From assembly GCA_050248735.1 (NCBI GenBank), contig JBFWRU010000008.1, forward strand, positions 1 to 64,000: 64,000 bases of DNA. Reading direction: 5' to 3'. Under the pieces are notes generated by a model. The model did not search any database. It was not told the origin of the DNA and saw nothing but the letters and a program-made list of their open reading frames with translations. This stretch comes from JACKFE01 sp050248735 (lineage in GTDB: Bacteria; Nitrospirota; Nitrospiria; Nitrospirales; UBA8639). This document shows positions 7,494 to 16,568 of this stretch, piece by piece. The position numbers and the translations under genes are program-made. The first letter of the stretch is position 1; each line of letters starts with the position of its first letter.

Positions 7494-8837
7494 TCAGATT
7501 CCTTTAAGTTTTCCAGTGAAAGCCCTCCTGAGGATTGACTGCCGCAGGCGGTTGGCGCGGGTGAGGTTGGCTTCAACGGTGGCTTCGAGTTCATCTATGA
7601 CGGACAGGCGGCGCTCGACTTCAGCTACAATCTGTTCTTGCTCAAAACTCGAAGGAAGTGGAATGGAGTACTTCTTGATATCAGTCAGATTTATGTGAGG
7701 ATGGGCACTCCCTGTTGCTGCCAATTCTGCTTGGTGTCTCCCGTGTGGGCCGTTCAATACAAACATGAAATACCTCAACTCAACTGCTTTATATGGCCTG
7801 AACAAGCACATCCCTTGGGAAAGGCAAACTCGCACGCCATGTGGAATAATAGCTCCCCAACCTAGACTCAACTCCCGGCTGTAAACAATGTCGCCAGCCT
7901 CTGGTACATGGCGTGTTGTTTGTATTGCAAACTCCTCTTCTTCCACGCGCCGCGCATCCTCCAATTTCAACTTTCCACCTACAATATCTCGAGGGCCGAG
8001 CGCAGGTACTCCCCTCTGACCATAGTGAGGGGTACGGTGCGCACTATCTACGAAGCGTGGACAAAGTTGCTCTAACGATGCCCATGTCCAGCTATTTGGG
8101 AGCGACCCTATATTATTGGTATTTGGGGAGCTTGGTTCTTTGTATTTTCCTTTGCCTTTCCATTTTTTCCGGCGGGCGGCGAGGATGCGGTCGAGGAGTT
8201 TGGAGGCGGGTTCGACATCGGGGTGGGCTTTGCGCCAGTCTTCGGTGAGTTTCCCTTCGACGGCGGCTTTGAGGACCGCGGCTTTATAGCGTTTTAGGTT
8301 GGCCTTGACTCGCTTGAGATTGGCGACGGCTTCGTCGAGGCGGGAGAATTGTTTTTCGATCTCTTCAACGATGCGTTCCTGTTCTTCTAGGTCTGGAATA
8401 CCTATCTTATGCTGTAGGATATGGGATTTTGATAGGCCCGGGATGTCACCTGCCGCGTGCTTTAGTATGTCCTGGACGGTGAATCTGATGGCATGTTCAA
8501 TAAATCTAACTGAAAGACTATCCTTTGGTTGAAAGGCATAGATATCCCGTCCAATGGCGCAACTGATGCCGGGAAATATTTTTCCAACTCCAGCTCCCTT
8601 AACAGTGATAAAAATACATCCCTTCGGTACAACCCGTTTTGGGTCAGTTGTCCATTTTTCTTGACGGATCCTCTGTCCGTCCCACTGTTCAGGCCCAGAC
8701 ACATATAACATTCCTGAACGATCGCGATTTACTTTACTCGATGAGGGAGATTGGCCACAGTACAGTTGGCCCAGCTCATTCAGTGTAGTAATACTCCAAC
8801 TACTCATAAATTGTTGTGGAAATTCTTTGATAGTCAC
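7494..8837 (-). CDS. hsdS: type I restriction-modification system, specificity subunit
   Basis: HsdS of 447 residues with two target recognition domains, about residues 10-165 and 245-400, each followed by a coiled-coil spacer (around 155-215 and 405-445). The spacers contain LEEQERIVEEIEKQFSRLDE and the parallel EQEQIVAEVERRLSVIDELE. The two domains read the two halves of a bipartite target; the target cannot be deduced. The start codon overlaps the hsdR stop by 4 bases. A second ATG at residue 11 (MSSWSITT) is an alternative start. The TRDs are more AT-rich than the conserved spacers, as usual for exchanged domains. Confidence 0.93.
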   Translation of the reverse strand: MTIKEFPQQFMSSWSITTLNELGQLYCGQSPSSSKVNRDRSGMLYVSGPEQWDGQRIRQEKWTTDPKRVVPKGCIFITVKGAGVGKIFPGISCAIGRDIYAFQPKDSLSVRFIEHAIRFTVQDILKHAAGDIPGLSKSHILQHKIGIPDLEEQERIVEEIEKQFSRLDEAVANLKRVKANLKRYKAAVLKAAVEGKLTEDWRKAHPDVEPASKLLDRILAARRKKWKGKGKYKEPSSPNTNNIGSLPNSWTWASLEQLCPRFVDSAHRTPHYGQRGVPALGPRDIVGGKLKLEDARRVEEEEFAIQTTRHVPEAGDIVYSRELSLGWGAIIPHGVRVCLSQGMCLFRPYKAVELRYFMFVLNGPHGRHQAELAATGSAHPHINLTDIKKYSIPLPSSFEQEQIVAEVERRLSVIDELEATVEANLTRANRLRQSILRRAFTGKLKGI

Positions 8838-11635
8838 GCTGCCAACGTCCCATTCAATTCTTCAATTATCTTGTTCAACTTATCTCCAAACACTTGGTGA
8901 ACTTTCCCTAGGCCGCCTTCCTGGGCGAACGGTACGTAGTCGAAATCGTCGGTGTCGATGCTTAGATTGGCAGCGATGTGATCGCGGATCATCTCCAGCC
9001 AATGCCTTTGCTCCTCGGTGAATGTTTTTCCGGCTGCTTGTTGCTGGGCCATCCACGCTTTGAAGTTGACCTGGACTTTTTCCGGGAAGGGAAGCAATTC
9101 ATTGTCCTGGTGCATGGCGAAACGGACCAGGGAGACCAAATCCGTGAGGATGCGTTTTGCACTGGCCCCTTTGACTTTGGATTTTTTTAACGCGGCGTAG
9201 GCCTGCCAGAGTTGTGATTCATTCCAGAGGTACGGCGGCTTTTGGATAGCCGCGGCCAGGTCTTTGATGTGCTCGAAGGTGAGTCTGGCCTTATGAGGTT
9301 TGCTATAGAGCACTTGAAGGGCGGTGATTTCGTCTTTGTGGTCTTGTATGAATTGTTCGAAGGAGTGAACGATGCCTTTGGCTCGTTCGAGGGCTTCGGC
9401 ACTGAATCCGGCTTCGATGATTTGATCCTGGCTGACGTGGTCGATGGTGATTTCGTTCTTCTTTTTTATTGTCACGAGGAGTTCGCGCAGCTTGGGGTCG
9501 TGAAAGGGTTTGACGGCATCTTGGATGAGTTTCGTTCGTAAAGCTTCGATACCTTTTTCATCCAGGGAAGTCGTGTCGAGTGTATCGGGGTCGACGGATT
9601 CCAAGAGTCGGTGACTGAGGTCTTTGAGGTTTAACCCACCGCTGGCCTTGACGATCTGTTGTTGGTCCGTGGCAGTGAGGCGATGTTCCATCCGGGCGAG
9701 ACGGCCTGCGATGGTGGTGAGGACGTCTTCTTCGATATTGCCCAGGGAAACGGCTTGTAACAGTTTCTCAAAGGAGACGGTGGGCTTTTTCTCCATGGGC
9801 CGGGCGTCGGTTTTATCCTGTTCGCAAACCCCTACGGCATCCACGATGACGAAGTGGTCTTTGGTGGTGGCATCCGGCGTGACGGCCTTGAGGTCGTCCG
9901 GCTCGATGATTCGCACGCCGCGTCCTTTCATCTGTTCGAAGAAGGAGCGGGATTTGACGGCGCGCATGAAGAGGACGATTTCCACTGGTTTGATGTCGGT
10001 GCCGGTGGCGATCATATCCACGGTGACGGCGATGCGCGGGTGGTAGCTGTTGCGGAACGACTTGATGAGGTCCTTGGGGTTGGCCCCGGTGGTGCGATAG
10101 GTGATCTTTTGGGCGAAGTCGTTGCCTTTGGCGAATTCTTCTCGCAGGATTTCGACGATGGTTTCCGCGTGAGCGTCGTCTTTGGCGAAGACGAGAGTTT
10201 TGGGCACTTCAGTACGGCCTTGGAAGATTTCTGTCGGAAGTTTGTCCCGGAAGGTTTTGACGATGGTGCGGATTTGGTCCGGGGCGACGACGTCGCGGTC
10301 CAGTTGGTTGGGGTCGTAGGCGAAGTCATCGTCTAATTGTTCCCAGCGGGTCTTCCGAGTTTCGCGCTCGCGTTTTTCCACATAAAACCCTGCGTCGATT
10401 GTTGAGCCCGCTTCGGAGATAGCGGTACGGATGCGGTAGACGTCGTAGTTGACGTTGACGCCGTCGGCCACGGCCTGCTCATGGGGATATTCCATCACCA
10501 GGTTTTGGTGGAAGAAGCCAAAGGTTTGTTTACTGGGCGTGGCGGTGAGGCCGATGAGGTAGGCGTCGAAGTATTCCAGCACTTGCGCCCAGAGGTTGTA
10601 GATGGAGCGGTGGCATTCGTCGGTGATGATGATGTCGAAGGTTTCTATGGGGATAGCCGGGTTATAGTCGATGGGTTCAGGTTTTTTGAACAGCGATTCG
10701 AGACCTGAGGCTGAGACTTCATCGTCTTCGTCAGCGAGTTCTTTGCCTTTGAGCATGGAGAACATGCGCTGGATGGTGCTGATGCAGACACGCGCGGTGG
10801 TGTCGAGTGTGTTGCTGCTGAGACGCTGGACGATGAATTCTTCGGTGAATTTGAAATTGTTATACGGGGAGACGTACTGCTGGAATTCTTTGAGGGTTTG
10901 GTCGCCCAGGTTGCCGCGATCCACCAGGAATAAGACGCGCCTGGCCCCGGCAAATTTGATGAGCCGGTAGATGGCCGTGATGGCGGTGAAGGTTTTGCCG
11001 CTGCCGGTGGCCATTTGAATGAGGGCACGGGGGCGGTCTTGGGCCAGCGACTGTTCAAGATTGTTGATGGCGATTTTTTGCGCGGGCCAGAGGCCTTCTT
11101 CTTTCAGTGGCGGCAGTTGTTGGAGGCGTTTACGGAGGGTGGGGAAGGATTTGTAGGTTTCGCCTCTTAGTGCTGCATGGTCCGTAGGGATTGGGTTCGC
11201 TTCCTCTAATCGGGCTTCCTCCAACCATTTAGCCAATATCTCGGGTTTATGAAAGCTAAACGTGGGGCGGCTACGTGGTTCCGGATCGAGTTCGTTGGTA
11301 AAGCGGGTTTCCACGCCGGTGCTTTGGTAGAGGAAGGGGAGTGGGCGAACATAGACAGGTAGTGATGGCGGGAATCCCCCACTGTATTTGGCCGACTGAA
11401 TTTCGACGCCGGTGAGTGTGGCCCCTTCTCGCTTCGCTTCAATGACTCCGGCGGCTTTGCCATCAATATAGAACAGATAGTCAGCAAAGCCTTGGCCCTG
11501 TTGCAAGGGGAAGTTCCGGATGACTACGCCGCGCCCTGAGGATAAGTTGACTTGGTTGCTGTCCTGAATAACCCACCCTGCTTGGGTGAGCAGGGTGTCG
11601 ATGGTTTCGCGGGCTTGGTCTTCAGGCGTGGGCAT
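8834..11635 (-). CDS. hsdR: type I restriction-modification system, restriction subunit
   Basis: HsdR of 933 residues (EcoEI-like type). The N-terminal PD-(D/E)xK nuclease has Asp near 52 (FADYLFYIDG) and EAK at 66-68 (AAGVIEAKREGATL). The SF2 translocase motor has Walker A MATGSGKTFTAI near 206-213 and the DECH box IITDECHRSIYN near 337-341, then a helicase C domain with the GTDIKPVE and GRGVRI motifs. It translocates and cuts unmethylated DNA together with HsdM and HsdS. It is the first gene of the operon, and hsdS overlaps its stop codon. Confidence 0.96.
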   Translation of the reverse strand: MPTPEDQARETIDTLLTQAGWVIQDSNQVNLSSGRGVVIRNFPLQQGQGFADYLFYIDGKAAGVIEAKREGATLTGVEIQSAKYSGGFPPSLPVYVRPLPFLYQSTGVETRFTNELDPEPRSRPTFSFHKPEILAKWLEEARLEEANPIPTDHAALRGETYKSFPTLRKRLQQLPPLKEEGLWPAQKIAINNLEQSLAQDRPRALIQMATGSGKTFTAITAIYRLIKFAGARRVLFLVDRGNLGDQTLKEFQQYVSPYNNFKFTEEFIVQRLSSNTLDTTARVCISTIQRMFSMLKGKELADEDDEVSASGLESLFKKPEPIDYNPAIPIETFDIIITDECHRSIYNLWAQVLEYFDAYLIGLTATPSKQTFGFFHQNLVMEYPHEQAVADGVNVNYDVYRIRTAISEAGSTIDAGFYVEKRERETRKTRWEQLDDDFAYDPNQLDRDVVAPDQIRTIVKTFRDKLPTEIFQGRTEVPKTLVFAKDDAHAETIVEILREEFAKGNDFAQKITYRTTGANPKDLIKSFRNSYHPRIAVTVDMIATGTDIKPVEIVLFMRAVKSRSFFEQMKGRGVRIIEPDDLKAVTPDATTKDHFVIVDAVGVCEQDKTDARPMEKKPTVSFEKLLQAVSLGNIEEDVLTTIAGRLARMEHRLTATDQQQIVKASGGLNLKDLSHRLLESVDPDTLDTTSLDEKGIEALRTKLIQDAVKPFHDPKLRELLVTIKKKNEITIDHVSQDQIIEAGFSAEALERAKGIVHSFEQFIQDHKDEITALQVLYSKPHKARLTFEHIKDLAAAIQKPPYLWNESQLWQAYAALKKSKVKGASAKRILTDLVSLVRFAMHQDNELLPFPEKVQVNFKAWMAQQQAAGKTFTEEQRHWLEMIRDHIAANLSIDTDDFDYVPFAQEGGLGKVHQVFGDKLNKIIEELNGTLAA

Positions 11636-11835
11636 AAACCTGTGTGGGGGTTGTTCAGGTAATGTCCAAAGGGTTGGCCATGATGCGTTATGGGAAATCT
11701 GTGGAAATTTACCTCATAGCTTAAATTAAGTACAGAAGAAAATTGGGGTTGAAATGAAGAATGAGGTATGAAAAATGGTGATGGTCTTGAGATTTCGAGG
11801 GTTGGATGCCGGGGGGGGGGCGGCCCGGTCGCCGA

Positions 11836-11861
11836 GCCACTTTTGATTCGGCAAAAGTGGC
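11836..11861. repeat. perfect 10-bp hairpin repeat
   Basis: GCCACTTTTG, the loop ATTCGG and CAAAAGTGGC form a perfect 10-base-pair inverted repeat. One arm-like sequence is also seen near 229-241. It looks like a dispersed palindromic repeat element. There is no T run after it, so a role as terminator is doubtful. Confidence 0.65.
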
Positions 11862-12034
11862 CAAAACCATTGACGCCTCGCCTGTCTCATTTAGGAGGGA
11901 GGGATGCCAATTTTGAGGAGAACGGTCCAACTCGCTCCGATCAAACAAGGCCCGTTAGCTGATAAGAGCGTCCCTCCCCAGGGCCAGCCGACAGGCGTCG
12001 CAGCAAAATTATAGCGTACCGAGGCAAACTCGCG

Positions 12035-12065
12035 GAGCCTGTCCTGAGCGAAGCCGAAGGGCTCA
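12035..12065. repeat. dispersed repeat, GCCTGTCCTGAGCGAAGC type
   Basis: The sequence CCTGAGCGAAGCCGAAGG contains CCTGAGC next to a CTTCGGC-complementary segment. It resembles the minus-strand form of the CCTTCG...CTCAGGA repeats elsewhere in the window. Its translation (FGFAQDRLRE) is a familiar spurious peptide, not a protein. Confidence 0.5.
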
Positions 12066-12225
12066 AGCACTGTCCGCCTTTTCGCCGGTACCGGTTCCAC
12101 TGCTCGGCCATGCCACCAGGCCAGGGAAGCTGAGAGGGAACGAGTGAATTGACTCGCAATGCTTGGAATTTCAAAAACCAACGAATCGGAATTTTGCTGA
12201 GTCATTGTGTATGCGGCTGGGTACA

Positions 12226-12252
12226 GATTCTTCGCTGGCGCTCAGGATGACA
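12226..12252. repeat. dispersed repeat, CTTCGCTGGCGCTCAGGATG type
   Basis: GATTCTTCGCTGGCGCTCAG followed by GATGACA. The same core occurs at 13121-13149, 31117-31144 and 44945-44973, and in inverted form at 13191-13218 and 31058-31086. It is intergenic and lies downstream of rsmJ on the minus strand. Confidence 0.65.
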
Positions 12253-12349
12253 AAGAAGGGCAGGATGACAACGCAACGATACTCAGGATGAAAAAGGTGG
12301 GGGTGAGGAATGCTGGCAGAAATGTGGGATGCGGAGGGATGTCCGACGA

Positions 12350-13009
12350 TTAGTGAGGAATGAGGTAGATGTCGAAGCGGTGTTTTTTGGTTTTGATGGC
12401 GGTCTGAGGGGTGATGCCGGCTAGCACGTCGGCATAGGACGGGCGCTTCACGACCACTCGTTTGGTGGCGATGGTGAGCGCCAGCTTCAGTAATTCATCG
12501 GCATCCTCATCCTGTCCCACGACCCGTTGTAAGATGCGCATGTCTTTTTTGACCAGAGCCGATTTTTCTTTATGGGGAAACATGGGGTCGAGATAGATCA
12601 CCTCGGGTTCAAACGGAACTTCCAGCAAGGCCTGCCGGCTATCTCCGCACGCCAGAGACAGCTTGTCTTTGATCAACCTGCCGATGGTTTCATCCTCCTT
12701 GGCGCGACATAACCCGTCTTCCAGGAGTGCGGCGATGATGGCCGAGCGTTCGATCATATGGACGCGGCATCCCATGGTGGCCAGCACAAACGCATCACGC
12801 CCCCACCCGGCGGTGGCATCCACGATATTCGGACGTTGACCTTTTTTGATGCCGACCGCTTTGCTGATGGCTTCGCCCCCCGCATGGCCATATTTTCTCC
12901 GGTACGCCAATTTGCCCGACACGAAATCTATAACGACCGGTGTGCAGTCGGCGTCATCCTCATCGATCAACTCGACTCGCTGATCATTTTTTTGTAGGCG
13001 GTATTTCAT
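12350..13009 (-). CDS. rsmJ: 16S rRNA (guanine-1516-N2) methyltransferase
   Basis: RsmJ-like class I methyltransferase, 219 residues (E. coli RsmJ is about 250). It methylates G1516 of 16S rRNA using SAM. The SAM-binding loop is VDATAGWGRDAFVLA (about 63-77), an acidic residue closes the next strand (MIERS), and the catalytic-region motif is YLDPMFPHKEKSA (about 138-150), all characteristic of the family. The gene stands alone, flanked by repeat-rich spaces on both sides. Confidence 0.9.
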   Translation of the reverse strand: MKYRLQKNDQRVELIDEDDADCTPVVIDFVSGKLAYRRKYGHAGGEAISKAVGIKKGQRPNIVDATAGWGRDAFVLATMGCRVHMIERSAIIAALLEDGLCRAKEDETIGRLIKDKLSLACGDSRQALLEVPFEPEVIYLDPMFPHKEKSALVKKDMRILQRVVGQDEDADELLKLALTIATKRVVVKRPSYADVLAGITPQTAIKTKKHRFDIYLIPH

Positions 13010-13120
13010 ACCCGTGAATATATCATGGGATATCCGGTGTTTCAGCGGGGCGGGGTTCGGATAGAGATCCTATGTTGGAGATTGAGGTTGACTATCTAAC
13101 CCAGGGGGTGATGGCTAGGC

Positions 13121-13149
13121 GAGATCCTTCGCTGGCGTTCAGGATGACA
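13121..13149. repeat. dispersed repeat, copy 1 of inverted cluster
   Basis: GATCCTTCGCTGGCGTTCAG followed by GATGACA. It can pair with the inverted copy at 13191-13218, giving an imperfect stem with a loop of about 40 bases. Confidence 0.65.
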
Positions 13150-13190
13150 GCCGAGGGCCATGGTGCTAGGGGAGCCCCAGAAACCACTAT

Positions 13191-13218
13191 TGTCATTCTG
13201 AGTGCAACGAAGAATCTG
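13191..13218. repeat. dispersed repeat, inverted copy
   Basis: TGTCATTCTGAGTGCAACGA followed by AGAATCTG is the reverse complement form of the repeat (TGTCAT-CTGAG...CGAAG-ATC), with a few mismatches to the copy at 13121. Confidence 0.62.
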
Positions 13219-13248
13219 TGTCCAGATCGACGATACCACGGCTCAATG

Positions 13249-13277
13249 CGATCCTTCGGCGTCGCCTCAGGATGCCA
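13249..13277. repeat. dispersed repeat, third copy in cluster
   Basis: CGATCCTTCGGCGTCGCCTC followed by AGGATGCC: the same core in direct orientation, with a diverged end (GATGCCA instead of GATGACA). Confidence 0.55.
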
Positions 13278-13352
13278 ACACGACAATATTCACGATAACC
13301 GCGTTCGATAATGCTGATCCCGAAAATAACCGGGAGGATGAATACCAAATGG

Positions 13353-14321
13353 TTACCAGGCGTAGGCTTCGGGGGCGCGGCCGCCGGGGCCGGGGAAAAT
13401 ATCATCCAGGCGCTTTAACAAATCGGGGGAAAGGGTCAGATCCAGGGCGCGCATGGCGCCATCCAATTGTTCCATGGTGCGTGGGCCGATAATGGGGGCC
13501 GTCACGACCGGTTGATGCAGCAGCCAGGCCAGCGCGACGTGCGCAGGTTGTTCTCCCAGGTGCCGGCAGGTGGTTTCATATTGATCCAGGCGTGGACGGA
13601 ATTTCTCGACATCCTGTTTGAGTTCCTCATCGGCTCGACGTCCCTCAGCCACTTTGTCCCCTCCCCCCGCCAGCAGGCCGCGGGCCAGCGGACTCCACGG
13701 CAACAGGCCGATGCCATAGGATTCACAGGCAGGAATGACCTCCAGCTCAATCATCCGTTCATTCAAGTTGTACAGGCTTTGTTCGGATACGAGTCCCATG
13801 AAGTGCCGGGACCTGGCTAGCTCCTGGGCCTGTGCTACATGCCACCCGGCAAAATTGCTGCTGCCCACATACAAGATTTTGCCTTCCCGGTAGAGCTGTT
13901 CCATGGCCTGCCAGATTTCTTCCCAGGGCGTGCGTCGATCCACATGATGCATTTGATAAAGATCGATGTGGTCGGTTTGGAGGCGTCGCAGACTCGCTTC
14001 ACATGCCTGTCTGATATGCAAGGCGGATAATCGGGATTCATTTGGCCAGTCTCCCATGCGTCCAAAGACTTTGGTGGAGAGGACAACTTTCTCCCGCCGG
14101 CCTCCCTGGGCGAACCAGCGTCCGATGATCTGTTCGGTGATCCCCTGTCCGGGTTGTTTGCCGTAGACATCGGCCGTGTCGAAAAAATTGATCCCGAGTT
14201 CCAAGGCGCGATCCATGATGGCACAACTGTCGGTTTCCGAGGTGAACGGGCCAAAGTTCATCGTGCCCAGACATAACCGGCTGACATTGAGTCCTGACCT
14301 GCCGAGATGGCGATATTTCAT
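13353..14321 (-). CDS. aldo/keto reductase
   Basis: A 322-residue NADPH-dependent aldo/keto reductase, a TIM barrel that reduces aldehydes or ketones in the cytoplasm. The catalytic tetrad is visible: Asp and Tyr in FFDTADVYGKQ (about 51-61), Lys in VVLSTKVFG (about 90) and His in LYQMHHVDRRT (about 130). The cofactor-binding C-terminal part includes the PIIGPRTMEQLDGAM segment. It belongs to the YajO/Tas-like group by pattern; the substrate is unknown. It is divergent from the PAS-domain gene at 14552. Confidence 0.92.
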   Translation of the reverse strand: MKYRHLGRSGLNVSRLCLGTMNFGPFTSETDSCAIMDRALELGINFFDTADVYGKQPGQGITEQIIGRWFAQGGRREKVVLSTKVFGRMGDWPNESRLSALHIRQACEASLRRLQTDHIDLYQMHHVDRRTPWEEIWQAMEQLYREGKILYVGSSNFAGWHVAQAQELARSRHFMGLVSEQSLYNLNERMIELEVIPACESYGIGLLPWSPLARGLLAGGGDKVAEGRRADEELKQDVEKFRPRLDQYETTCRHLGEQPAHVALAWLLHQPVVTAPIIGPRTMEQLDGAMRALDLTLSPDLLKRLDDIFPGPGGRAPEAYAW

Positions 14322-14551
14322 TGCGGCTCCTTTACGGGGGGAGAAACTGCTTCACTCTACCAATGTCGCCCGTTCGGGTTCCAGATGCCCGAACGGGTTT
14401 GATGACGAGTGAGGCGGGTGCCACCGGTCTTCGACCAGCACGGCGGTTGCTCTGTTTCAGGTGGAACTGTTTTGCCGTTTGGCGTAAGATGGCCCGATCA
14501 CCGGTACCCCATGTGAGGAGGCATTATTCAACAGGGAGCGTCCAGCCACCC

Positions 14552-15100
14552 ATGTCGATTCAATATACCATCGACAGTGCCGATTACATCCGGTTTATCA
14601 ATGAAGCCTGGTTACAGTTTGCCTGCCAGAATGACGGGGCGCACCTGAATCGTGCGTATGTGATTGGGAAATCGCTGTGGGATTTCATCGAGGGGGAGGA
14701 TCTCAGACATCTCTATTTCCAGATTTTTAGAACGGTCCGGACCAAACACCACGCGATGGTGTTCAGATTCCGTTGCGATTCCCCGGCTTGTCGCCGGTAT
14801 TTTCTTCTGACGATTGCTCCTCTCCTGGAGGGTTCACTGATGCTTTCCACAAACTCCATTCGTGAAGAACTCCGGCCCCCGGTCCCCGTCCTCGATGCCG
14901 ATGTCGAAAGAGGAGAGCCGTTTCTCAGGATCTGTAGCTGGTGTATCAAAGCCTGTCTTCCGACGGAGGAATGGGTTGAGTTGGAGGAAGCGACGAATCG
15001 TCTGGATCTTCTGGGGGACAGACCGGTGCCCCGGTTGACGTATGGGATTTGTCAGGAGTGTCAGCGCTCGATCGATCAGGAGTTGAAAAGCCTGCTCTGA
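14552..15100 (+). CDS. PAS-domain protein with C-terminal Cys4 module
   Basis: A 182-residue protein. The first 110 residues read like a PAS sensor domain (ADYIRFINEAWLQFA, then GKSLWDFIEGEDLRHLY, with a closing beta region). The C-terminal 55 residues contain RICSWCIKAC and GICQECQRS, a Cys pair motif found at the C terminus of many response-regulator and PAS proteins (CxxC ... CxxC), probably metal-binding. There is no kinase, cyclase or output enzyme, so it may be a stand-alone sensor or partner protein. The start is uncertain: no Shine-Dalgarno precedes 14552, whereas a GAGGAGG occurs some 35 bases upstream. Confidence 0.65.
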   Translation: MSIQYTIDSADYIRFINEAWLQFACQNDGAHLNRAYVIGKSLWDFIEGEDLRHLYFQIFRTVRTKHHAMVFRFRCDSPACRRYFLLTIAPLLEGSLMLSTNSIREELRPPVPVLDADVERGEPFLRICSWCIKACLPTEEWVELEEATNRLDLLGDRPVPRLTYGICQECQRSIDQELKSLL

Positions 15101-15271
15101 CCGGATGCACCCAATCAGGAGCCTGTCCGCTGTACCATGCCGGAATGCGGGGGGCTCGGAAAATGGGGCATGGTCGTGTATAGTCGTTCAGCGCAGTTGG
15201 AGAGAACAGGACGCAGAGGACTGCGACCGGATGTTGGATGAGAGGTTCATGGTTAGTTATTGGAGGAAATG

Positions 15272-15577
15272 ATGGCCACAAAAAAGAAGAAGTCGTTACG
15301 TCGAGCAACAAAAACACCCACCGCAAACACACACTCCTCTCCCCGCAAAAAATCCCCCGCAAAAAAACCGAAACAGCCGCCGCGCAAGCGCGTGTCCCGT
15401 TCGTCCAAAGTCACCGTCCAAACGCTTGACGTGCTGAACGAACGGCTTGATATCATTCTCCCTGAAGTCATGTTCCGGATTGCCGCCATCGAGCATATCA
15501 TGGTGAAGAATCAACTGTGTTCGTATGAGGAACTGGTCAATGCGCGACAATTCATACAAGAACAGGAACAGTCCTGA
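15272..15577 (+). CDS. small basic-tailed hypothetical protein
   Basis: A 101-residue protein with a strongly basic N terminus (MATKKKKSLRRATKT and several Lys/Pro/Ser-rich blocks to about residue 50), resembling histone-like tails. A helical C-terminal half follows (VLNERLDIILPEVMFRIAAI). The ATG at 15272 has a GGAGG five bases upstream, so it is preferred over 15269. The basic tail suggests nucleic-acid binding, but no family is recognised. Confidence 0.6.
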   Translation: MATKKKKSLRRATKTPTANTHSSPRKKSPAKKPKQPPRKRVSRSSKVTVQTLDVLNERLDIILPEVMFRIAAIEHIMVKNQLCSYEELVNARQFIQEQEQS

Positions 15578-15661
15578 TCCTGGTGCTATCTATCAGGGCA
15601 TGATGAGTCGGATGGGGTGGCCCGCCGGGGCCATAATCTCCCGGATGAAGAAGGTCGGACG

Positions 15662-16507
15662 ATGACGGTCGATTTTCGGGAAACAATCGGGCATCACATG
15701 CAGCGCAATCTTGAAGGTGTGAGCGAAGACACCTGCGTGCTGAATGCGGCCGCTCTCATGGCCGAGCGACGGATCGGGAGTCTTGTGGTCCACCCGGCCG
15801 GGCAGGACCCTCAAGACTCCAAAGTTATCGGGCTCCTTTCGGAGACGGATTTAATCCGACGGGTCATGGCCAAAGAGTTGCCCGTCACGGGAACGACGGT
15901 GGGACAGGTGATGGCCAGTCCGTTACTGTCCATTCCCTTGGATCGCCTGATGCTTGATGCCAGTCATTTTATGGAGAAACACGGTATCCGTCATCTGTGT
16001 GTGTCGGAGGGGGAAGCGATCGTGGGGTTGATTTCCATCCGGGATCTGGTCAAACATTTTGTGTATGCGGAGAAAGGCCCGATCCGGGATCTTGATGACG
16101 TGTACCGGCCGCTCAGTGTGTTGATGCGGCGGAATATCGAATGTGTCGATCGGGAGGCTTCCCTTCTGACCGTGGCGAAGTTGATGGCCGAGAAACGGAT
16201 CGGCGCCCTCATGGTGACCCAGTCCGGAGAACTGACGGGTATTGTCACCGAACGTGATTTGATCCACAAAAGTCTGGCAGGCAATCAGGATCCCGCCCAG
16301 ATTCGCGTGGGAACCGTCATGACGCAAGCCCTCATTGAAATTGATATCAACCGGACGGTGCATGATGCCAGCGATCTCATGGCCGAAAAACATATCCGGC
16401 ATTTGCCGATTACGGAAAACCGGAAAATTGTGGGAATTTTGTCCGTGAGGGACCTGGTGAAAATGATTTCCGTCAGGGATCGCCCGCGATTTCTTAGTGA
16501 GCAATGA
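15662..16507 (+). CDS. protein with four CBS domains
   Basis: A 281-residue protein made only of CBS domains: two Bateman pairs, about residues 5-125 and 135-275. Repeating motifs include GLLSETDLIRRVMA, GLISIRDLVKHFV, GIVTERDLIHKSLA and GILSVRDLVKMIS, each closing one CBS unit. Such proteins bind adenosyl compounds and sense energy state or regulate partners; the ligand is unknown here. The ATG at 15662 follows GAAGAAGG and is preferred to the GTG at 15617. Another CBS protein is encoded at 58214. Confidence 0.88.
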   Translation: MTVDFRETIGHHMQRNLEGVSEDTCVLNAAALMAERRIGSLVVHPAGQDPQDSKVIGLLSETDLIRRVMAKELPVTGTTVGQVMASPLLSIPLDRLMLDASHFMEKHGIRHLCVSEGEAIVGLISIRDLVKHFVYAEKGPIRDLDDVYRPLSVLMRRNIECVDREASLLTVAKLMAEKRIGALMVTQSGELTGIVTERDLIHKSLAGNQDPAQIRVGTVMTQALIEIDINRTVHDASDLMAEKHIRHLPITENRKIVGILSVRDLVKMISVRDRPRFLSEQ

Positions 16508-16568
16508 TAGGACCCTTCCTCCGGCGGGTCCGTTTTACGAGAGATCAACGATAAAGGAATAGGAGTCT

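Larger units (their letters stand above)
11636..12349. other. intergenic region with repeats, no gene seen
   Basis: No supported gene lies in this 0.7 kb. It holds a run of about ten G (ending near 11820), the hairpin repeat at 11836-11861, a GAGCCTGTCCTGAGCGAAGC-type repeat near 12035-12065 and a CTTCGCTGGCGCTCAGGATG repeat at 12226-12252. Short open frames here translate the repeats and are not genes. Confidence 0.6.
13010..13352. other. intergenic, repeat cluster
   Basis: No gene is seen. This 343-base space between rsmJ and the aldo/keto reductase holds three copies of the CCTTCG/CTCAGGATG repeat, the second one inverted (see the repeat entries at 13121, 13191 and 13249). Confidence 0.6.

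Noticed and set aside
11891..12205. 104-codon minus-strand frame
   Set aside because: It translates a dispersed repeat (FGFAQDRLRE), a known source of false proteins.
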